From Caldifarciminota bacterium (lineage in GTDB: Bacteria; Hydrothermota; Tepidihabitantia; SM23-42), in assembly GCA_027026255.1 (NCBI GenBank), contig JALVOT010000014.1, positions 211,986-275,985 on the forward strand: a stretch of DNA of 64,000 bases, given 5' to 3'. The notes below the pieces were generated by a model. That model was not told the origin of the DNA. It did no database searches and worked only from the letters and a program-made list of their open reading frames with translations. Made by a program: the position numbers and the translations under genes. Below, in pieces: positions 1 through 9,025 of the stretch (position 1 is the stretch's first letter; the number at the start of each line of letters is the position of its first letter).

Positions 1-151
1 ATATCAACCCGACCATATTGAAGGTATGGAAGCGGCAACCTGGGTGCTCATCGACTTCTTTGATATCATCGTCCATCTATTCCAGCCTGATACAAGAGAA
101 TTTTATGGATTAGAACGGCTCTGGGGTGATGCCCCGAGGGTGAAATTTTAA
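1..151 (+). CDS. rsfS: Ribosomal silencing factor RsfS, C-terminal part
   Basis: The frame is open at the window edge (first full codon at base 2) and stops at 149-151, so only the last 49 residues are visible. They fit the RsfS/Iojap (DUF143) fold, with [15 protein letters not shown] followed by [16 protein letters not shown], which is the typical end of the family. RsfS binds ribosomal protein L14 and blocks subunit joining when nutrients are short. argS starts 2 bases after the stop, so the two are probably cotranscribed. The N-terminus lies outside the window. Confidence 0.88.
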   Translation, partial: YQPDHIEGMEAATWVLIDFFDIIVHLFQPDTREFYGLERLWGDAPRVKF

Positions 152-153
152 TT

Positions 154-1725
154 ATGATTCGTAATAAATTAAGAGAACTGCTTTCAAAAAAATTCCCCGA
201 AGAAAAGATAATTATCGACTATGTTCCGAAGAACAAGAAAGGTGATTATTCCACCAATCTTGCCTTTAAAATCGCCTCCCGAACCGGTAAGAATCCGCTC
301 GATGTTGCAAAAAATATTGTCCAATCAATCAATGACCCACTCATCGCTGATACTATAATCTACCCACCGGGCTTTATCAATTTTATTATATCAAAGGAAT
401 TTTTATTGAATTGTCTGCTCGAACCGCCAGAAATCAATCTCGGGACTCATAAAAAAATATTGATTGAATTTGTCAGCGTCAATCCCACCGGACCGATCAA
501 TATCGTTAATGCGCGTGCGGCGGCAATTGGTAATAGTTTGATTAATGTTTTAAAAAAAACCGGCTTCAAGGCTGAAGCAGAATATTACATTAATGATCAG
601 GGACGTCAAACAAAGCTTCTGGCGGTAAGCATCAAAGAAAGGATAAATGAACTGACGGGTATCAAGCCCAGGATTCCTGAAGATGGATATCACGGTGAGT
701 ATCTTATTGAACTTGCCCGGGAGCTTAAAGCACTGGGAATCAGCGATATTGAGAAAATCCGGGAGTATGCGGTTAACTATTTTATCAACGAACACAAAAA
801 TACCCTGAAAGACTTTGGTGTCGAATTTGATAACTGGGTAAGGGAATCTGAAATTTATCAGCAGGGATTGGTTGATAAGGTTTTAAAAATCCTGAATGAT
901 AAAGGCTTAACCTATAAAAAGGATAACGCCCTTTATTTTCGTGCTACGGAGTTCGGCGATACTGAAGACCGGGTCATTATTACATCACAGGGTCGACACA
1001 CCTATCTCCTTCCTGATATCGCATATCATCTTGATAAATTATCAAGGGGCTATGACCGATTGATAAATATCTGGGGACCCGACCATCACGGATACATAAA
1101 GAGGCTGATTGGTGGAATCAGGGCGCTTGGTTACCCAGAAGAAGCCATTACGGTTATTATTGTCCAGGAGGTAAAATTAAAAAAGGGCGGTGGATATGTA
1201 AAGATGTCAAAACGGGCTGGGACATCCACGGCTCTGGATAGACTGCTTAAGGATATACCTAAGGATGTCGTCAGATTTTTCTTCTTGATGCGTTCCTGTT
1301 CCCAGCATCTTGATTTTGACCTTGACCTTGCCCGGGAGGAATCAGAGGATAATCCGGTTTATTATATTCAATATGCCTATGCAAGAATCAGAAGCATTAT
1401 CCGCTTTGCTGAAGAGAAAGGATTAAAGTGCCCGCCCCATCCAGAACTTTCACTTATAAATAAAGAAGAAGAACTCAATCTATTAAAATCGATTGTAAGA
1501 TTCCCTGAGGTGCTTGAGGATATTGTTAGGAATCTCGACCCTTACCCTATTACCTATTATTTAATTGACCTTGCGCGCAATTTTCATTATTTCTACCAAA
1601 AACATCGCGTGGTTGGTGATGATAAAGAATTATCATATGCCCGGCTATTTCTGGTAAATAAAGCAAGCCGGATAATAGCCGACGGGCTAAATTTAATTGG
1701 TGTATCATGTCCGGAAAGGATGTGA
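154..1725 (+). CDS. argS: Arginyl-tRNA synthetase
   Basis: This is a class I synthetase that charges tRNA-Arg in the cytoplasm. At 523 residues it is slightly short for the family (about 550-580). Visible parts are the N-terminal additional domain (about 1-85), the catalytic Rossmann domain, KMSK as YVKMSKRAGT near residue 350, and a C-terminal DALR anticodon-binding helical domain ending in Met. The HIGH signature is unusual: after VNPTGP, where HxGH is expected, the protein has Asn116-Ile-Val-Asn119, so both histidines are replaced. Its ATG lies just after the rsfS stop, which suggests one operon. No second argS is seen in the window. Confidence 0.93.
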   Translation: MIRNKLRELLSKKFPEEKIIIDYVPKNKKGDYSTNLAFKIASRTGKNPLDVAKNIVQSINDPLIADTIIYPPGFINFIISKEFLLNCLLEPPEINLGTHKKILIEFVSVNPTGPINIVNARAAAIGNSLINVLKKTGFKAEAEYYINDQGRQTKLLAVSIKERINELTGIKPRIPEDGYHGEYLIELARELKALGISDIEKIREYAVNYFINEHKNTLKDFGVEFDNWVRESEIYQQGLVDKVLKILNDKGLTYKKDNALYFRATEFGDTEDRVIITSQGRHTYLLPDIAYHLDKLSRGYDRLINIWGPDHHGYIKRLIGGIRALGYPEEAITVIIVQEVKLKKGGGYVKMSKRAGTSTALDRLLKDIPKDVVRFFFLMRSCSQHLDFDLDLAREESEDNPVYYIQYAYARIRSIIRFAEEKGLKCPPHPELSLINKEEELNLLKSIVRFPEVLEDIVRNLDPYPITYYLIDLARNFHYFYQKHRVVGDDKELSYARLFLVNKASRIIADGLNLIGVSCPERM

Positions 1726-1775
1726 TAACTTGAATAATTAATTTATGCTTGAGTTCAAAAATGAAAGGAGGTTGG

Positions 1776-2246
1776 ATGAACTTATCAAGCTTATTATCTA
1801 AGGAGCGGATAAACCTTTCTTTAAAACCAAGTAAGAAAGACGATGTAATTAAAGAACTGGTTTATTCCATAAAAAAAGGGGATGATGCAGACCTTATTAT
1901 TTCCACCCTGTTAAAACGAGAAGAATTGGGCTCGACCGGTATCGGGAAGGGTATTGCGATACCACACTGCCGTTCACTCGCGGTCGAGAGATTGGAGATT
2001 GCAGTCGGTCGAACATTGAAACCGATTAACTTCAAGTCGATCGACAAAAAACCTGTTTCACTCATCTTCCTTATTATCGCCCCACCTCAAGACCCGGGTA
2101 ACCAGTATCTGATTACCCTGGGGAAAATCGTCCAGATTGCAAAAGAGATAACTAAAAAGAATATGATACAAAAGCCCAAGACACCCGAAGAATTCATTTC
2201 AATGATTAATGAAATTGAAAAGGGACTTAGAAAAAGGAAGTTATAA
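1776..2246 (+). CDS. PTS EIIA domain protein, PtsN/fructose type
   Basis: This 156-residue protein is a single PTS_EIIA_2 domain. The phospho-acceptor His64 sits in GIGKGIAIPHCRS, the family's active-site motif. Such proteins take a phosphate from HPr-like partners and act in sugar uptake or, as PtsN, in nitrogen and potassium regulation. No EIIB, EIIC or HPr gene is nearby, so a regulatory role is more likely than transport (inference). The ATG at 1776 is chosen because AAAGGAGG stands 4 bases upstream; in-frame TTG 1749 and ATG 1761 lie before or over that site. The stop shares a base with the next ATG (TAATG), which suggests translational coupling. Confidence 0.82.
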   Translation: MNLSSLLSKERINLSLKPSKKDDVIKELVYSIKKGDDADLIISTLLKREELGSTGIGKGIAIPHCRSLAVERLEIAVGRTLKPINFKSIDKKPVSLIFLIIAPPQDPGNQYLITLGKIVQIAKEITKKNMIQKPKTPEEFISMINEIEKGLRKRKL

Positions 2247-2590
2247 TGGCGGAAGATCTTATACAACTTCACTTAAAATTACTCTTTGACCTTGATAATC
2301 TAATTGATGATATGGAAGAGCCGAAATATCAGAAGATTGGATTTAAGATAGATGATGAAGCCCGTCTCCATCTGCTTAAGAAACGGAATGAACTCTTGAA
2401 GAAAATACCCGGAGAACTTGCTGAAATCTATGAAAGGTTGAAAAAACGCTATCATCAAGCCATCGCCCCGGTGGAAAACGGCTTCTGCCTCGGTTGCTTT
2501 CAACAACTTCCCACTCAACTACTCACCCATTCAAAAGAAATTATAACCTGCCCGAATTGTGGAAGGATCCTCTACTGGCGAAAAAGATAA
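2246..2590 (+). CDS. Small C4 zinc-ribbon protein with helical N-terminus
   Basis: This is a 114-residue protein. Residues 1-75 are rich in Lys, Glu and Leu and should form a helical hairpin or coiled coil. The C-terminus holds four cysteines in two CxxC pairs (81/84 and 102/105), as in the C4 zinc ribbon ending DUF164/YbgI-like proteins, but the coiled-coil part is much shorter than in that family. It overlaps the previous gene by one base and the next by about 30-100 bases. A DNA-, RNA- or protein-binding role is possible, but no specific function can be read from the sequence. Confidence 0.7.
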   Translation: MAEDLIQLHLKLLFDLDNLIDDMEEPKYQKIGFKIDDEARLHLLKKRNELLKKIPGELAEIYERLKKRYHQAIAPVENGFCLGCFQQLPTQLLTHSKEIITCPNCGRILYWRKR

Positions 2591-4074
2591 ACAAGATAAA
2601 ATATCCCGTTCATATTGTAGTATTAGCGCTGCTCGTTTTCGGTATAGTAAAAATAAATAATGTAAACCTCATTGATTGGGATGAAGGTGTATTTGCCCTC
2701 CAGGCAAAATGGTTCGCAACCGGTGGTGTCTTAGGTAAACCATACAATTTCCAGACCCCTCCCCTGTTTCCGGCAATAATTGCCCTGTTCTTTAAGCTGT
2801 TCGGTCCCAATGATACAATCCCCCGGATTATTTCGCTGATAGTTTCACTTTTCACCGTTTATCTTGTTTATTTTGTTACACGAAGGTTATATACAGAAAA
2901 AGAGGCGGTCTATGCTGCCTTACTGACGGCAGTCAGTGAATTTATGCTCTTCTTTTCTTGCTCCGGGCTTAGTGAAGCATTCTTTTTGGTTTTATTTCTG
3001 CTCTCAATATTCACATTCTTCACTGCACTGAAAAAGAATCTTGCCAGATACTATCTATTAACCTCACTGTGGATTACGATTGCCCTATATACAAAATACT
3101 CTGCCGTGACGCTCATTTTTATTATTTTAATCATTGGAATAATCGATAAGAAAAGCAGCAAAAAATGGCTGGCGGTCTCCTGTCTGCTGCCTCTGATTTT
3201 TTATATCCCTTATCTCTATATCTTTATAAAACTGATTGGTCTTCCCGGACTCTCTTCAAGGCACCTTCATCTTTTAGGATTCAATCATCTGAAATTTCTT
3301 TATTATATATTCGCCTTTGCCCCATTCGCCGCCCTATTTACCCTTGGCTATCTCCTATCGCCTTTTAAGAAATTTAATCTTGATGATCAAAATATTCTTA
3401 CAGTCTTATTGGTATACTTTGCAGCCCTCGGCTTCTATTATCCATATTTTCGGCTTGCCTATCCCCTGATACCATTTCTCTCAATAACAGCTGCAAGATT
3501 CTTCACTTCCATAAATCGAAGATATCGTCCGCCGATTATTATAGTCTCAATAATTATCAGTCTCGGCTTATCATTAGATACAATCACCTACAAATCACAC
3601 ACCCCGGAAACGGTGGCAAGAGTCTCCCAACAATATGCCCGACAATACCGAACAAACTATATTATGACCCTTGTCCCGCCCAATATAGATTTCTATTATT
3701 CCGGTTTGGTTGTAATTCCTCAAACAAGTGATTGGTATAAAATAGGAAGGAGATTTCCCGGGGTTCTAAAAGGCCATAAGGTTTTAAAGGAAAAGCCGTC
3801 TCTTTTTGAAAATCAGAATAGTGTTCTCTTTGTTTACTCCACGATATTTGACCCGCTGAAAGAAGAAATTTCATCTGTTATTGGAAAAGGAAAACCACTC
3901 AATGAAATGGAATTCATTGATGCCCCAATCTATTATAAAGATATATTCAACCCGTTGAGACATAAAAAGCAGAACTATCAACTTTATCTATTAGAAATTG
4001 AAAAAACCGGGCTAAACCAGATTAATACTATCGGTCTTCTACCTGAAGTTACAGTATTTTTCTATAAATATTAG
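2494..4074 (+). CDS. Glycosyltransferase family 39-type integral membrane protein
   Basis: This polytopic membrane protein has about 10-11 hydrophobic segments and a soluble C-terminal part from about residue 370. After the first segment comes DWDEGVFALQAKWFATG; an acidic pair in this first extracytoplasmic loop is the catalytic hallmark of GT-C enzymes of the ArnT/PMT group, which use polyprenyl-phosphate sugars. It probably glycosylates a lipid or protein on the outer face of the inner membrane. The start is uncertain: no ATG precedes the first segment, and TTG 2494 and TTG 2557 both overlap the zinc-ribbon gene. The acceptor and sugar cannot be predicted. Confidence 0.78.
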   Translation: MLSTTSHSTTHPFKRNYNLPELWKDPLLAKKINKIKYPVHIVVLALLVFGIVKINNVNLIDWDEGVFALQAKWFATGGVLGKPYNFQTPPLFPAIIALFFKLFGPNDTIPRIISLIVSLFTVYLVYFVTRRLYTEKEAVYAALLTAVSEFMLFFSCSGLSEAFFLVLFLLSIFTFFTALKKNLARYYLLTSLWITIALYTKYSAVTLIFIILIIGIIDKKSSKKWLAVSCLLPLIFYIPYLYIFIKLIGLPGLSSRHLHLLGFNHLKFLYYIFAFAPFAALFTLGYLLSPFKKFNLDDQNILTVLLVYFAALGFYYPYFRLAYPLIPFLSITAARFFTSINRRYRPPIIIVSIIISLGLSLDTITYKSHTPETVARVSQQYARQYRTNYIMTLVPPNIDFYYSGLVVIPQTSDWYKIGRRFPGVLKGHKVLKEKPSLFENQNSVLFVYSTIFDPLKEEISSVIGKGKPLNEMEFIDAPIYYKDIFNPLRHKKQNYQLYLLEIEKTGLNQINTIGLLPEVTVFFYKY

Positions 4075-4078
4075 ATTT

Positions 4079-4186
4079 TTATTTTAAGATCACCGACCGG
4101 TTCAGGACTTGTCCGGTTCGACCTGCGGCATCATAAATATCGATGGCTTCATAAACACCAATCAGACCACTAAACTGCAGCGAATG
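4079..4186 (-). pseudogene. Possible remnant of a type IX-like C-terminal sorting domain
   Basis: On the minus strand this intergenic piece has an open frame that reads LQFSGLIGVYEAIDIYDAAG, continues through GRTGQVLNRSVILK, and ends TAA at 4079-4081. The spacing from GVY to the terminal ILK resembles the end of the secreted protein at 9918-11453 (GIY ... VVLK). A stop codon at 4187-4189 cuts the frame upstream and no start or body remains. I read it as the tail of a decayed secreted-protein gene; chance similarity is possible in a piece this short. Confidence 0.35.
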
Positions 4187-4216
4187 TTATAAATAAATAA
4201 GACCTACATCCTTCAT

Positions 4217-5911
4217 CTATATCGGTTTAATAATTTTCAGTCCCCTTATTCGATTAAGGACAAAGGCAAAATCAAGTATCCTGAATTCAGCAAGATGCGG
4301 AGGATGGGACTGGTAAGAGATTGATTCCAGCCCTTCTTCAGTCAATTTCTGCTTAATCATCTGAAATATCTGATTCAGAGTGATTTTTTTATCTATTAAA
4401 TACTGATATATATAAACAAGTGTCCGGGCAATCGCCTCGACCTGGCCTAATTCTTTAATCTGCTCGACCTGTGAGATATCAATCTCGGTTCTGCCCAGAA
4501 TCAGCCTTCCTGCTCCCTTTGCCTTTGCCTGAATTCTGCCCGGTCGCTTTTCAGGATTGAGGCCTGATTTCAATGGAATCCTTGAATCAATCTTGCCAAA
4601 TTTTTGGATATGCGGTTTTTCGGTTATTAATTTTTTTACCCGGTCGGTATAATCGAGCGCTTGATAATTTTGCATAAAAATTACCCTGTCTGCGACATTG
4701 AGGTATTCTCCTGAACCTCCTGTAACAAGAATTGTAGAAATATGATAATCATTAAACAGCGGTCTTACCTTATCAATAAATGGGGTTATCGGCTCTAAGG
4801 CATCAGGAACAAGCCTGCGCATCTTACTATCGCGAATCATAAAATTTGTCGCTGATGTATCTTCATCAATAAGTAAAAGCTCTGCCCCGGCTTCAATCGC
4901 CTCAATAATGTTCGCCGCCTGTGAGGTAGAACCACTTGCATTTTCTGTGGTAAAATTTGCGGTATCAATATCCTGAGGAAGGTTATTGATAAATGGAGAT
5001 ATATCCACGCCGGCGATACTTCTTCCATCCTCAGCCCTTATCTTTATCGCATTTTTCACCGTAATGACAAACTCACGACCATCACCAGGAATATGATTAT
5101 AGATACCATCCTGGATTGCTCGAAGCAGGGTGGATTTACCATGAAATCCACCGCCGATAATCAATACGACGCCTTCAGGAATACCCATCCCGGTAATTGA
5201 ACCCAGATTGGGCAGTTCAATAGTGCATTCCAGTTCTTTTGGTGCAATAAAAGGGACCGCCTTTTTCGCGTCCATAGGACGGTCATCCACCCCGCTTCTT
5301 CTGGGTAGAATACTTCCATTCCCAACAAAGCAGGTAAGGCCGAGTTCTTTCAATCTATTCCTTAAAAATTCTGCTGCCTCAATCGTCTTTATATGAAGTT
5401 CCAAATCTTCAGATACAAGGGATTCGTATAAAAGACTCATTGTTATGAGCCTTTTAAGGTCATCTAATAACATCACCTCAGCTTGCTGGCCAAGAATCCT
5501 CCTTCCCCGGGATGGAAGCCCGATAAAGAAACATGCCTCTAAGAAATTTTCCTTTTTTCGGATTGCACTTCTCTCAATTACACATTGTGATGGCTGATAA
5601 CTGAAGATTGCACCGGATTTTCCCTCTCCCCTCTTTCTTGAAAATTTATGCGCTTCCCGGCTCAGCTGCCTTAAGAGAAAATCTTCCAGAGCAATCCTTC
5701 TTATCTTATTTTTGAATGTCCAATCAGGAAATTTTGCAAAGTCATCCGGTATTCTTACCCTTATCCTTGTCGCCGGTGCAAACGGGTCTTTCTGAACCTG
5801 ATCAAAAAACAGTTCAAAGAGAGAAGATTGAAACTGTTTACCCCTCAGCTCCTGATAAGCAGAATATCCGCGATGATCTATCCTTCTTAAGATTTCTTTA
5901 AGCCGTTGCAT
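4217..5911 (-). CDS. Predicted ATPase of the ABC class (PF09818-like)
   Basis: This 564-residue soluble protein matches the bacterial ABC-class predicted ATPase family. Walker A is GGGFHGKSTLL near residue 255, a Walker B-type strand is LLLIDEDTSATNFM near residue 350, and the intervening ENASGSTSQAANIIEAIEAG acts as the signature-like segment. Family members are stand-alone and have no membrane partner; their role is poorly known, possibly nucleic-acid related. Its ATG overlaps the stop of the macrodomain gene upstream (TGATG), so the two are probably translated together. Function beyond ATP binding is not assigned. Confidence 0.85.
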   Translation of the reverse strand: MQRLKEILRRIDHRGYSAYQELRGKQFQSSLFELFFDQVQKDPFAPATRIRVRIPDDFAKFPDWTFKNKIRRIALEDFLLRQLSREAHKFSRKRGEGKSGAIFSYQPSQCVIERSAIRKKENFLEACFFIGLPSRGRRILGQQAEVMLLDDLKRLITMSLLYESLVSEDLELHIKTIEAAEFLRNRLKELGLTCFVGNGSILPRRSGVDDRPMDAKKAVPFIAPKELECTIELPNLGSITGMGIPEGVVLIIGGGFHGKSTLLRAIQDGIYNHIPGDGREFVITVKNAIKIRAEDGRSIAGVDISPFINNLPQDIDTANFTTENASGSTSQAANIIEAIEAGAELLLIDEDTSATNFMIRDSKMRRLVPDALEPITPFIDKVRPLFNDYHISTILVTGGSGEYLNVADRVIFMQNYQALDYTDRVKKLITEKPHIQKFGKIDSRIPLKSGLNPEKRPGRIQAKAKGAGRLILGRTEIDISQVEQIKELGQVEAIARTLVYIYQYLIDKKITLNQIFQMIKQKLTEEGLESISYQSHPPHLAEFRILDFAFVLNRIRGLKIIKPI

Positions 5912-6444
5912 CAGGGAGAGAGTTCTGCCATTATATCCTCATATATCTTAAGGTCACTGCTGCTATAAAGAACAAGGCGAATCTTTTTGACTGTTTTTAA
6001 TGCAGGAATGGATTTAATAATGGTTTCCAGTGCGACCCTTGCTGCATCCTTAATCGGATAACCAAAGACCCCGGTGGAAATTGCCGGAAATGCGATTGAA
6101 TTAATGCCGTTCTCTTCGGCAAGTTTCAGGGCGTTTCGGTAACAGTCTGAAAGCAGTCTGTCAGCCGGTTTATCCCGGCCGTAAACCGGTCCTAAGCAAT
6201 GAATTACATACTTATTGGGCAGATTATATGCCTTTGTTATCACCGCCTGCCCGGGCTTGATCGGAGCAAGGTCTTTACATTCCTGGTAAAGTTCCGGACC
6301 GGCTGCGCGGTGGATTGCCCCGGCAACACCGCCCCCCGGCTTTAACCAGGCATTTGCCGCATTCACCACGGCATCGATATCCTCCTGTGCAGCAATATTA
6401 CCCTGGACACATTCCAATATAACATCCTGTATCTTTTTTTTCAT
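5911..6444 (-). CDS. Macrodomain protein, ADP-ribose/O-acetyl-ADP-ribose binding
   Basis: The 177 residues form one macrodomain. Diagnostic motifs are VDAVVNAANAWLKPGGGVAG, where the second Asn and the glycine-rich loop bind the distal ribose, VIHCLGPVYG, and AFPAISTGVFGYPI, the phosphate-binding loop. The set is that of the YmdB/MacroD group, which hydrolyses O-acetyl-ADP-ribose or removes ADP-ribose from proteins or nucleic acids. A GGAGG ribosome-binding site stands about 8 bases before the ATG. It is coupled to the ATPase gene downstream. No ADP-ribosyltransferase or sirtuin is seen nearby, so the substrate source is unknown. Confidence 0.9.
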   Translation of the reverse strand: MKKKIQDVILECVQGNIAAQEDIDAVVNAANAWLKPGGGVAGAIHRAAGPELYQECKDLAPIKPGQAVITKAYNLPNKYVIHCLGPVYGRDKPADRLLSDCYRNALKLAEENGINSIAFPAISTGVFGYPIKDAARVALETIIKSIPALKTVKKIRLVLYSSSDLKIYEDIMAELSP

Positions 6445-6478
6445 TTTGTTTACCTCCTGCCGGTATATAATCCCGGAA

Positions 6479-8164
6479 TTATGAAGTCTTGTTTACCCGG
6501 GACTTCTCAATCTTTGCCCAGGTATCCTTTAAAGTCTCAATACGATTAAATACAGGCGCCCCGGGTTTCGAATCAGAATCAACAGAAAAATATCCTAATC
6601 TTAGAAACTGAAATCGTTCCCCGGGTTTTGCATCTTTTAATCCTGGTTCAAGTTTGCAGTTTTGTAATACTTCTAAAGAATGGGGATTTAGATTTGCCGA
6701 AAAATCTTTGCCCGGCTCGGTATCCATCGGGTCGGGTTTTAAAAAGAGATGCTCATAAAGCCTCACTTCGGCATTAATTGCAAATTCAGCCGAAACCCAG
6801 TGCAGGGTTCCCTTTACCTTTTTCCCGGATTTTTTCTCTCCGCTCTTTGTCTCAGGGTCATAACTGCAGTGCACTTCAATAACTTCTCCGGATTTTTCAT
6901 CCTTGATAAAATTTTCACACTTCACAATATAGGCATGCTTTAATCTTACCTCTCGACCCGGAGCAAGACGAAACCACTTTTTTGGAGGGACCTCGCGAAA
7001 ATCATCCCTCTCAATATAAAGAACCCGGGAAAATGGAACCTTACGGGTTCCCATTCCCGGCTCTTCTGGATTATTCACGGCCTCAAGTTCTTCTATCTTA
7101 TCTTCTGGATAATTATCAATGATTAATTTTAACGGTCTTAAAACCGCCATCCTTCTCGGTGCCCTTTTATTTAAATCTTCGCGCAGACAGTGTTCAAGCA
7201 GGGCGATATCGACAACCGTATTATTCTTTGCCACTCCAATCCGTTCGCAGAAATTTCTAATCGCCTCAGGTGTATAACCACGACGCCGCAGCCCTGATAT
7301 TGTCGGCATCCTTGGATCATCCCAACCTCTTACATAACCCTCTTCAACAAGTTTGAGCAGTATCCTTTTGCTCAAAACTGTATAGGTTAGATTAAGCCGG
7401 GCGAATTCAATCTGTCGGGGATGATGAATCCTCAATTGTTCAAGGAACCAGTCATATAGCGGACGATGGTCCTCAAATTCCAAGGTGCAGATTGAATGGG
7501 TTATTCCTTCAATTGAATCAGATTGTCCATGGGCGAAATCATACATCGGATAGATACACCATTTATCACCGGTGCGATGATGTCGGGCATGTAAAATACG
7601 ATACATCACCGGATCGCGCATATTCAAGTTGCCTGATGTCATATCAATCTTGGCACGCAAAACCCTTGCCCCATCAGGAAATTTACCCTGACGCATCTGT
7701 TCAAAGAGTTTGAGATTCTCCTCTACGGAACGGTTGCGATATGGACTCTCCTTGCCCGGCTCCGTTAATGTCCCGCGATACCTCCTTATCTCTTCAGCAC
7801 TGAGGTCATCAACATACGCCTTACCCTCTTTTATTAATTGCACGGCGAACTCATATAACTTATCAAAGTAATCCGAGGCATAATATTCTCTGTCTTCCCA
7901 GTCAAAGCCGAGCCAGCGCACATCGCGTTTTATCGCCTCAACATATTCGGCCTGTTCCTTTATCGGATTTGTATCATCAAATCTGAGATTGCAGAGTCCA
8001 CCAAATTCCTTGGCAATTCCAAAATTGAGACAGATTGATTTGGCATGTCCAATATGAAGATAGCCATTGGGTTCTGGAGGAAATCTTGTATGGACCTTTC
8101 CTCCGTAACGATTTGTGTGAATATCCTCTTTGATGATTTCCCGGATAAAATCAGTCTTTTCCAT
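6479..8164 (-). CDS. glnS: Glutaminyl-tRNA synthetase
   Basis: This class Ib synthetase charges tRNA-Gln directly. It shows [18 protein letters not shown] with HIGH at residues 37-40, VLSKRIL as the KMSKS equivalent near residue 265, and the two C-terminal beta-barrel anticodon-binding domains. The 561 residues fit the E. coli enzyme (554). The ATG at 8164 gives the family N-terminus ([11 protein letters not shown]); a longer frame runs back to 8260 but its residues fit nothing. A TTGACA-16-TAAAAT promoter ends 5 bases before this ATG and there is no ribosome-binding site, so the mRNA is probably leaderless. Bacterial GlnRS is generally held to derive from eukaryotes by ancient transfer. Confidence 0.95.
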   Translation of the reverse strand: MEKTDFIREIIKEDIHTNRYGGKVHTRFPPEPNGYLHIGHAKSICLNFGIAKEFGGLCNLRFDDTNPIKEQAEYVEAIKRDVRWLGFDWEDREYYASDYFDKLYEFAVQLIKEGKAYVDDLSAEEIRRYRGTLTEPGKESPYRNRSVEENLKLFEQMRQGKFPDGARVLRAKIDMTSGNLNMRDPVMYRILHARHHRTGDKWCIYPMYDFAHGQSDSIEGITHSICTLEFEDHRPLYDWFLEQLRIHHPRQIEFARLNLTYTVLSKRILLKLVEEGYVRGWDDPRMPTISGLRRRGYTPEAIRNFCERIGVAKNNTVVDIALLEHCLREDLNKRAPRRMAVLRPLKLIIDNYPEDKIEELEAVNNPEEPGMGTRKVPFSRVLYIERDDFREVPPKKWFRLAPGREVRLKHAYIVKCENFIKDEKSGEVIEVHCSYDPETKSGEKKSGKKVKGTLHWVSAEFAINAEVRLYEHLFLKPDPMDTEPGKDFSANLNPHSLEVLQNCKLEPGLKDAKPGERFQFLRLGYFSVDSDSKPGAPVFNRIETLKDTWAKIEKSRVNKTS

Positions 8165-8169
8165 AGGCA

Positions 8170-8197
8170 ATTTTACCCAATTAGCCAATCCTGTCAA
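8170..8197 (-). promoter_or_regulatory. Sigma-70-type promoter of glnS, leaderless
   Basis: On the minus strand TTGACA (8192-8197) is followed by a 16-base spacer and TAAAAT (8170-8175). The glnS ATG begins 5 bases after the -10, so transcription should begin at or next to the A of ATG. No Shine-Dalgarno sequence lies between. Confidence 0.65.
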
Positions 8198-8236
8198 TAG
8201 GATGCTCCCCATTTCAGAAAACTCGGAAGGTTTGTA

Positions 8237-8265
8237 TTGACAACAACTTAGAGTACACATATAAT
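8237..8265 (+). promoter_or_regulatory. Consensus promoter of the methyltransferase gene, leaderless
   Basis: TTGACA (8237-8242), a 17-base spacer and TATAAT (8260-8265) make a perfect sigma-70 consensus. The ATG at 8274 is only 8 bases beyond the -10 and has no ribosome-binding site, so the transcript is leaderless or has a leader of one or two bases. Confidence 0.7.
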
Positions 8266-8273
8266 AAAGTTAT

Positions 8274-8909
8274 ATGATTAATCCCCGCGATTATTGGGAG
8301 GAGGGTTTCAAAAACCTCAAACTACAGGTCTATGATTTTTCTAAGTACGGGCCGGCAATATGTCTTGTTAAATTCTGTGATAATTATTTGGGATCAGGCT
8401 CTTCAATCCTTGACCTCGGTTGCGGTGCAGGTCGTAACGCATATTACCTCAGTCAGAGGGGTTATAAGGTTTATGGATTAGATATTGCCCATAGTGGACT
8501 CAGTTTTAGCAAAAAGTTATTTAATCGGCTCGGGCTTGACGGCATCTTTGTTCAGGGAAGTTTTGATACAATTCCATTTTGTAATCACTGCTTCTCTGGT
8601 ATCATCTGTATTGCGGCATTAGACCATGCCCTTTATAATACTGCCCGGTTAGCAATGTCTGAAATGCGCAGAGTGCTCAAACCGAATGGTGTAATCCTTT
8701 TGACCTTTGACCCGGAAGATACGGACGAAGATATTCTTGATGAGGCCAAAGTGCTTTCAGATGGCACGCTTGAATTTTTTAAAGGTAAACAGAAGGGGCT
8801 AATATTTCATAGATATAAAGACCTTGAAATCAATGAGTTGGTCGGCGAGGAAAATATTATTTCATTTGAACGAACAGAAAAGGGCACCAGAATTGTTATC
8901 TGTCGATGA
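8274..8909 (+). CDS. Class I SAM-dependent methyltransferase
   Basis: The 211-residue protein has the Rossmann-type SAM fold. Motif I is ILDLGCGAGRNAYYLSQRG, motif II ends in the acidic residue of VYGLDIA, and the post-motif strand is GIICIAALDHAL with a following region like Methyltransf_11 (MRRVLKPNGVILLTF). Its substrate cannot be told from sequence; small-molecule and tRNA/protein targets are all known in this superfamily. It is a single gene, divergent from glnS and convergent with the Spy-like gene, with its own strong promoter. Confidence 0.82.
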   Translation: MINPRDYWEEGFKNLKLQVYDFSKYGPAICLVKFCDNYLGSGSSILDLGCGAGRNAYYLSQRGYKVYGLDIAHSGLSFSKKLFNRLGLDGIFVQGSFDTIPFCNHCFSGIICIAALDHALYNTARLAMSEMRRVLKPNGVILLTFDPEDTDEDILDEAKVLSDGTLEFFKGKQKGLIFHRYKDLEINELVGEENIISFERTEKGTRIVICR

Positions 8910-8979
8910 TTTGGGTTTCAAATTTCAGGGAAAATCTTGGCAGATGGGCCGAGATGAGTTTGCCAATTCCGGGGTCCAA

Positions 8980-9019
8980 CTGATTAAATAATTCAAAACT
9001 TATTGAACTCTTTAATCAG
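8980..9019. terminator. Hairpin between convergent genes, possible bidirectional terminator
   Basis: CTGATTAAA (8980-8988) and TTTAATCAG (9011-9019) form a 9-bp inverted repeat, and inside it TTCAA (8992-8996) pairs with TTGAA (9003-9007) across small symmetric internal loops. It lies between the ends of the methyltransferase (+) and the Spy-like gene (-), where a shared terminator is expected. Neither side has a long T-tract, so termination is inferred from position and symmetry. Confidence 0.45.
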
Positions 9020-9025
9020 TAAAAA

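Noticed and set aside
4110-4130. T-loop-like GGTTCGACC
   Set aside because: It has no cloverleaf around it and lies in the secreted-protein remnant.
8165-8260. N-terminal extension of glnS to 8260
   Set aside because: The extra residues resemble no GlnRS, and the promoter lies inside that stretch.
8910-8988. A downstream frame reading GKSWQMGRDEFANSG after the methyltransferase
   Set aside because: It has no start codon or ribosome-binding site and is too short to assign.
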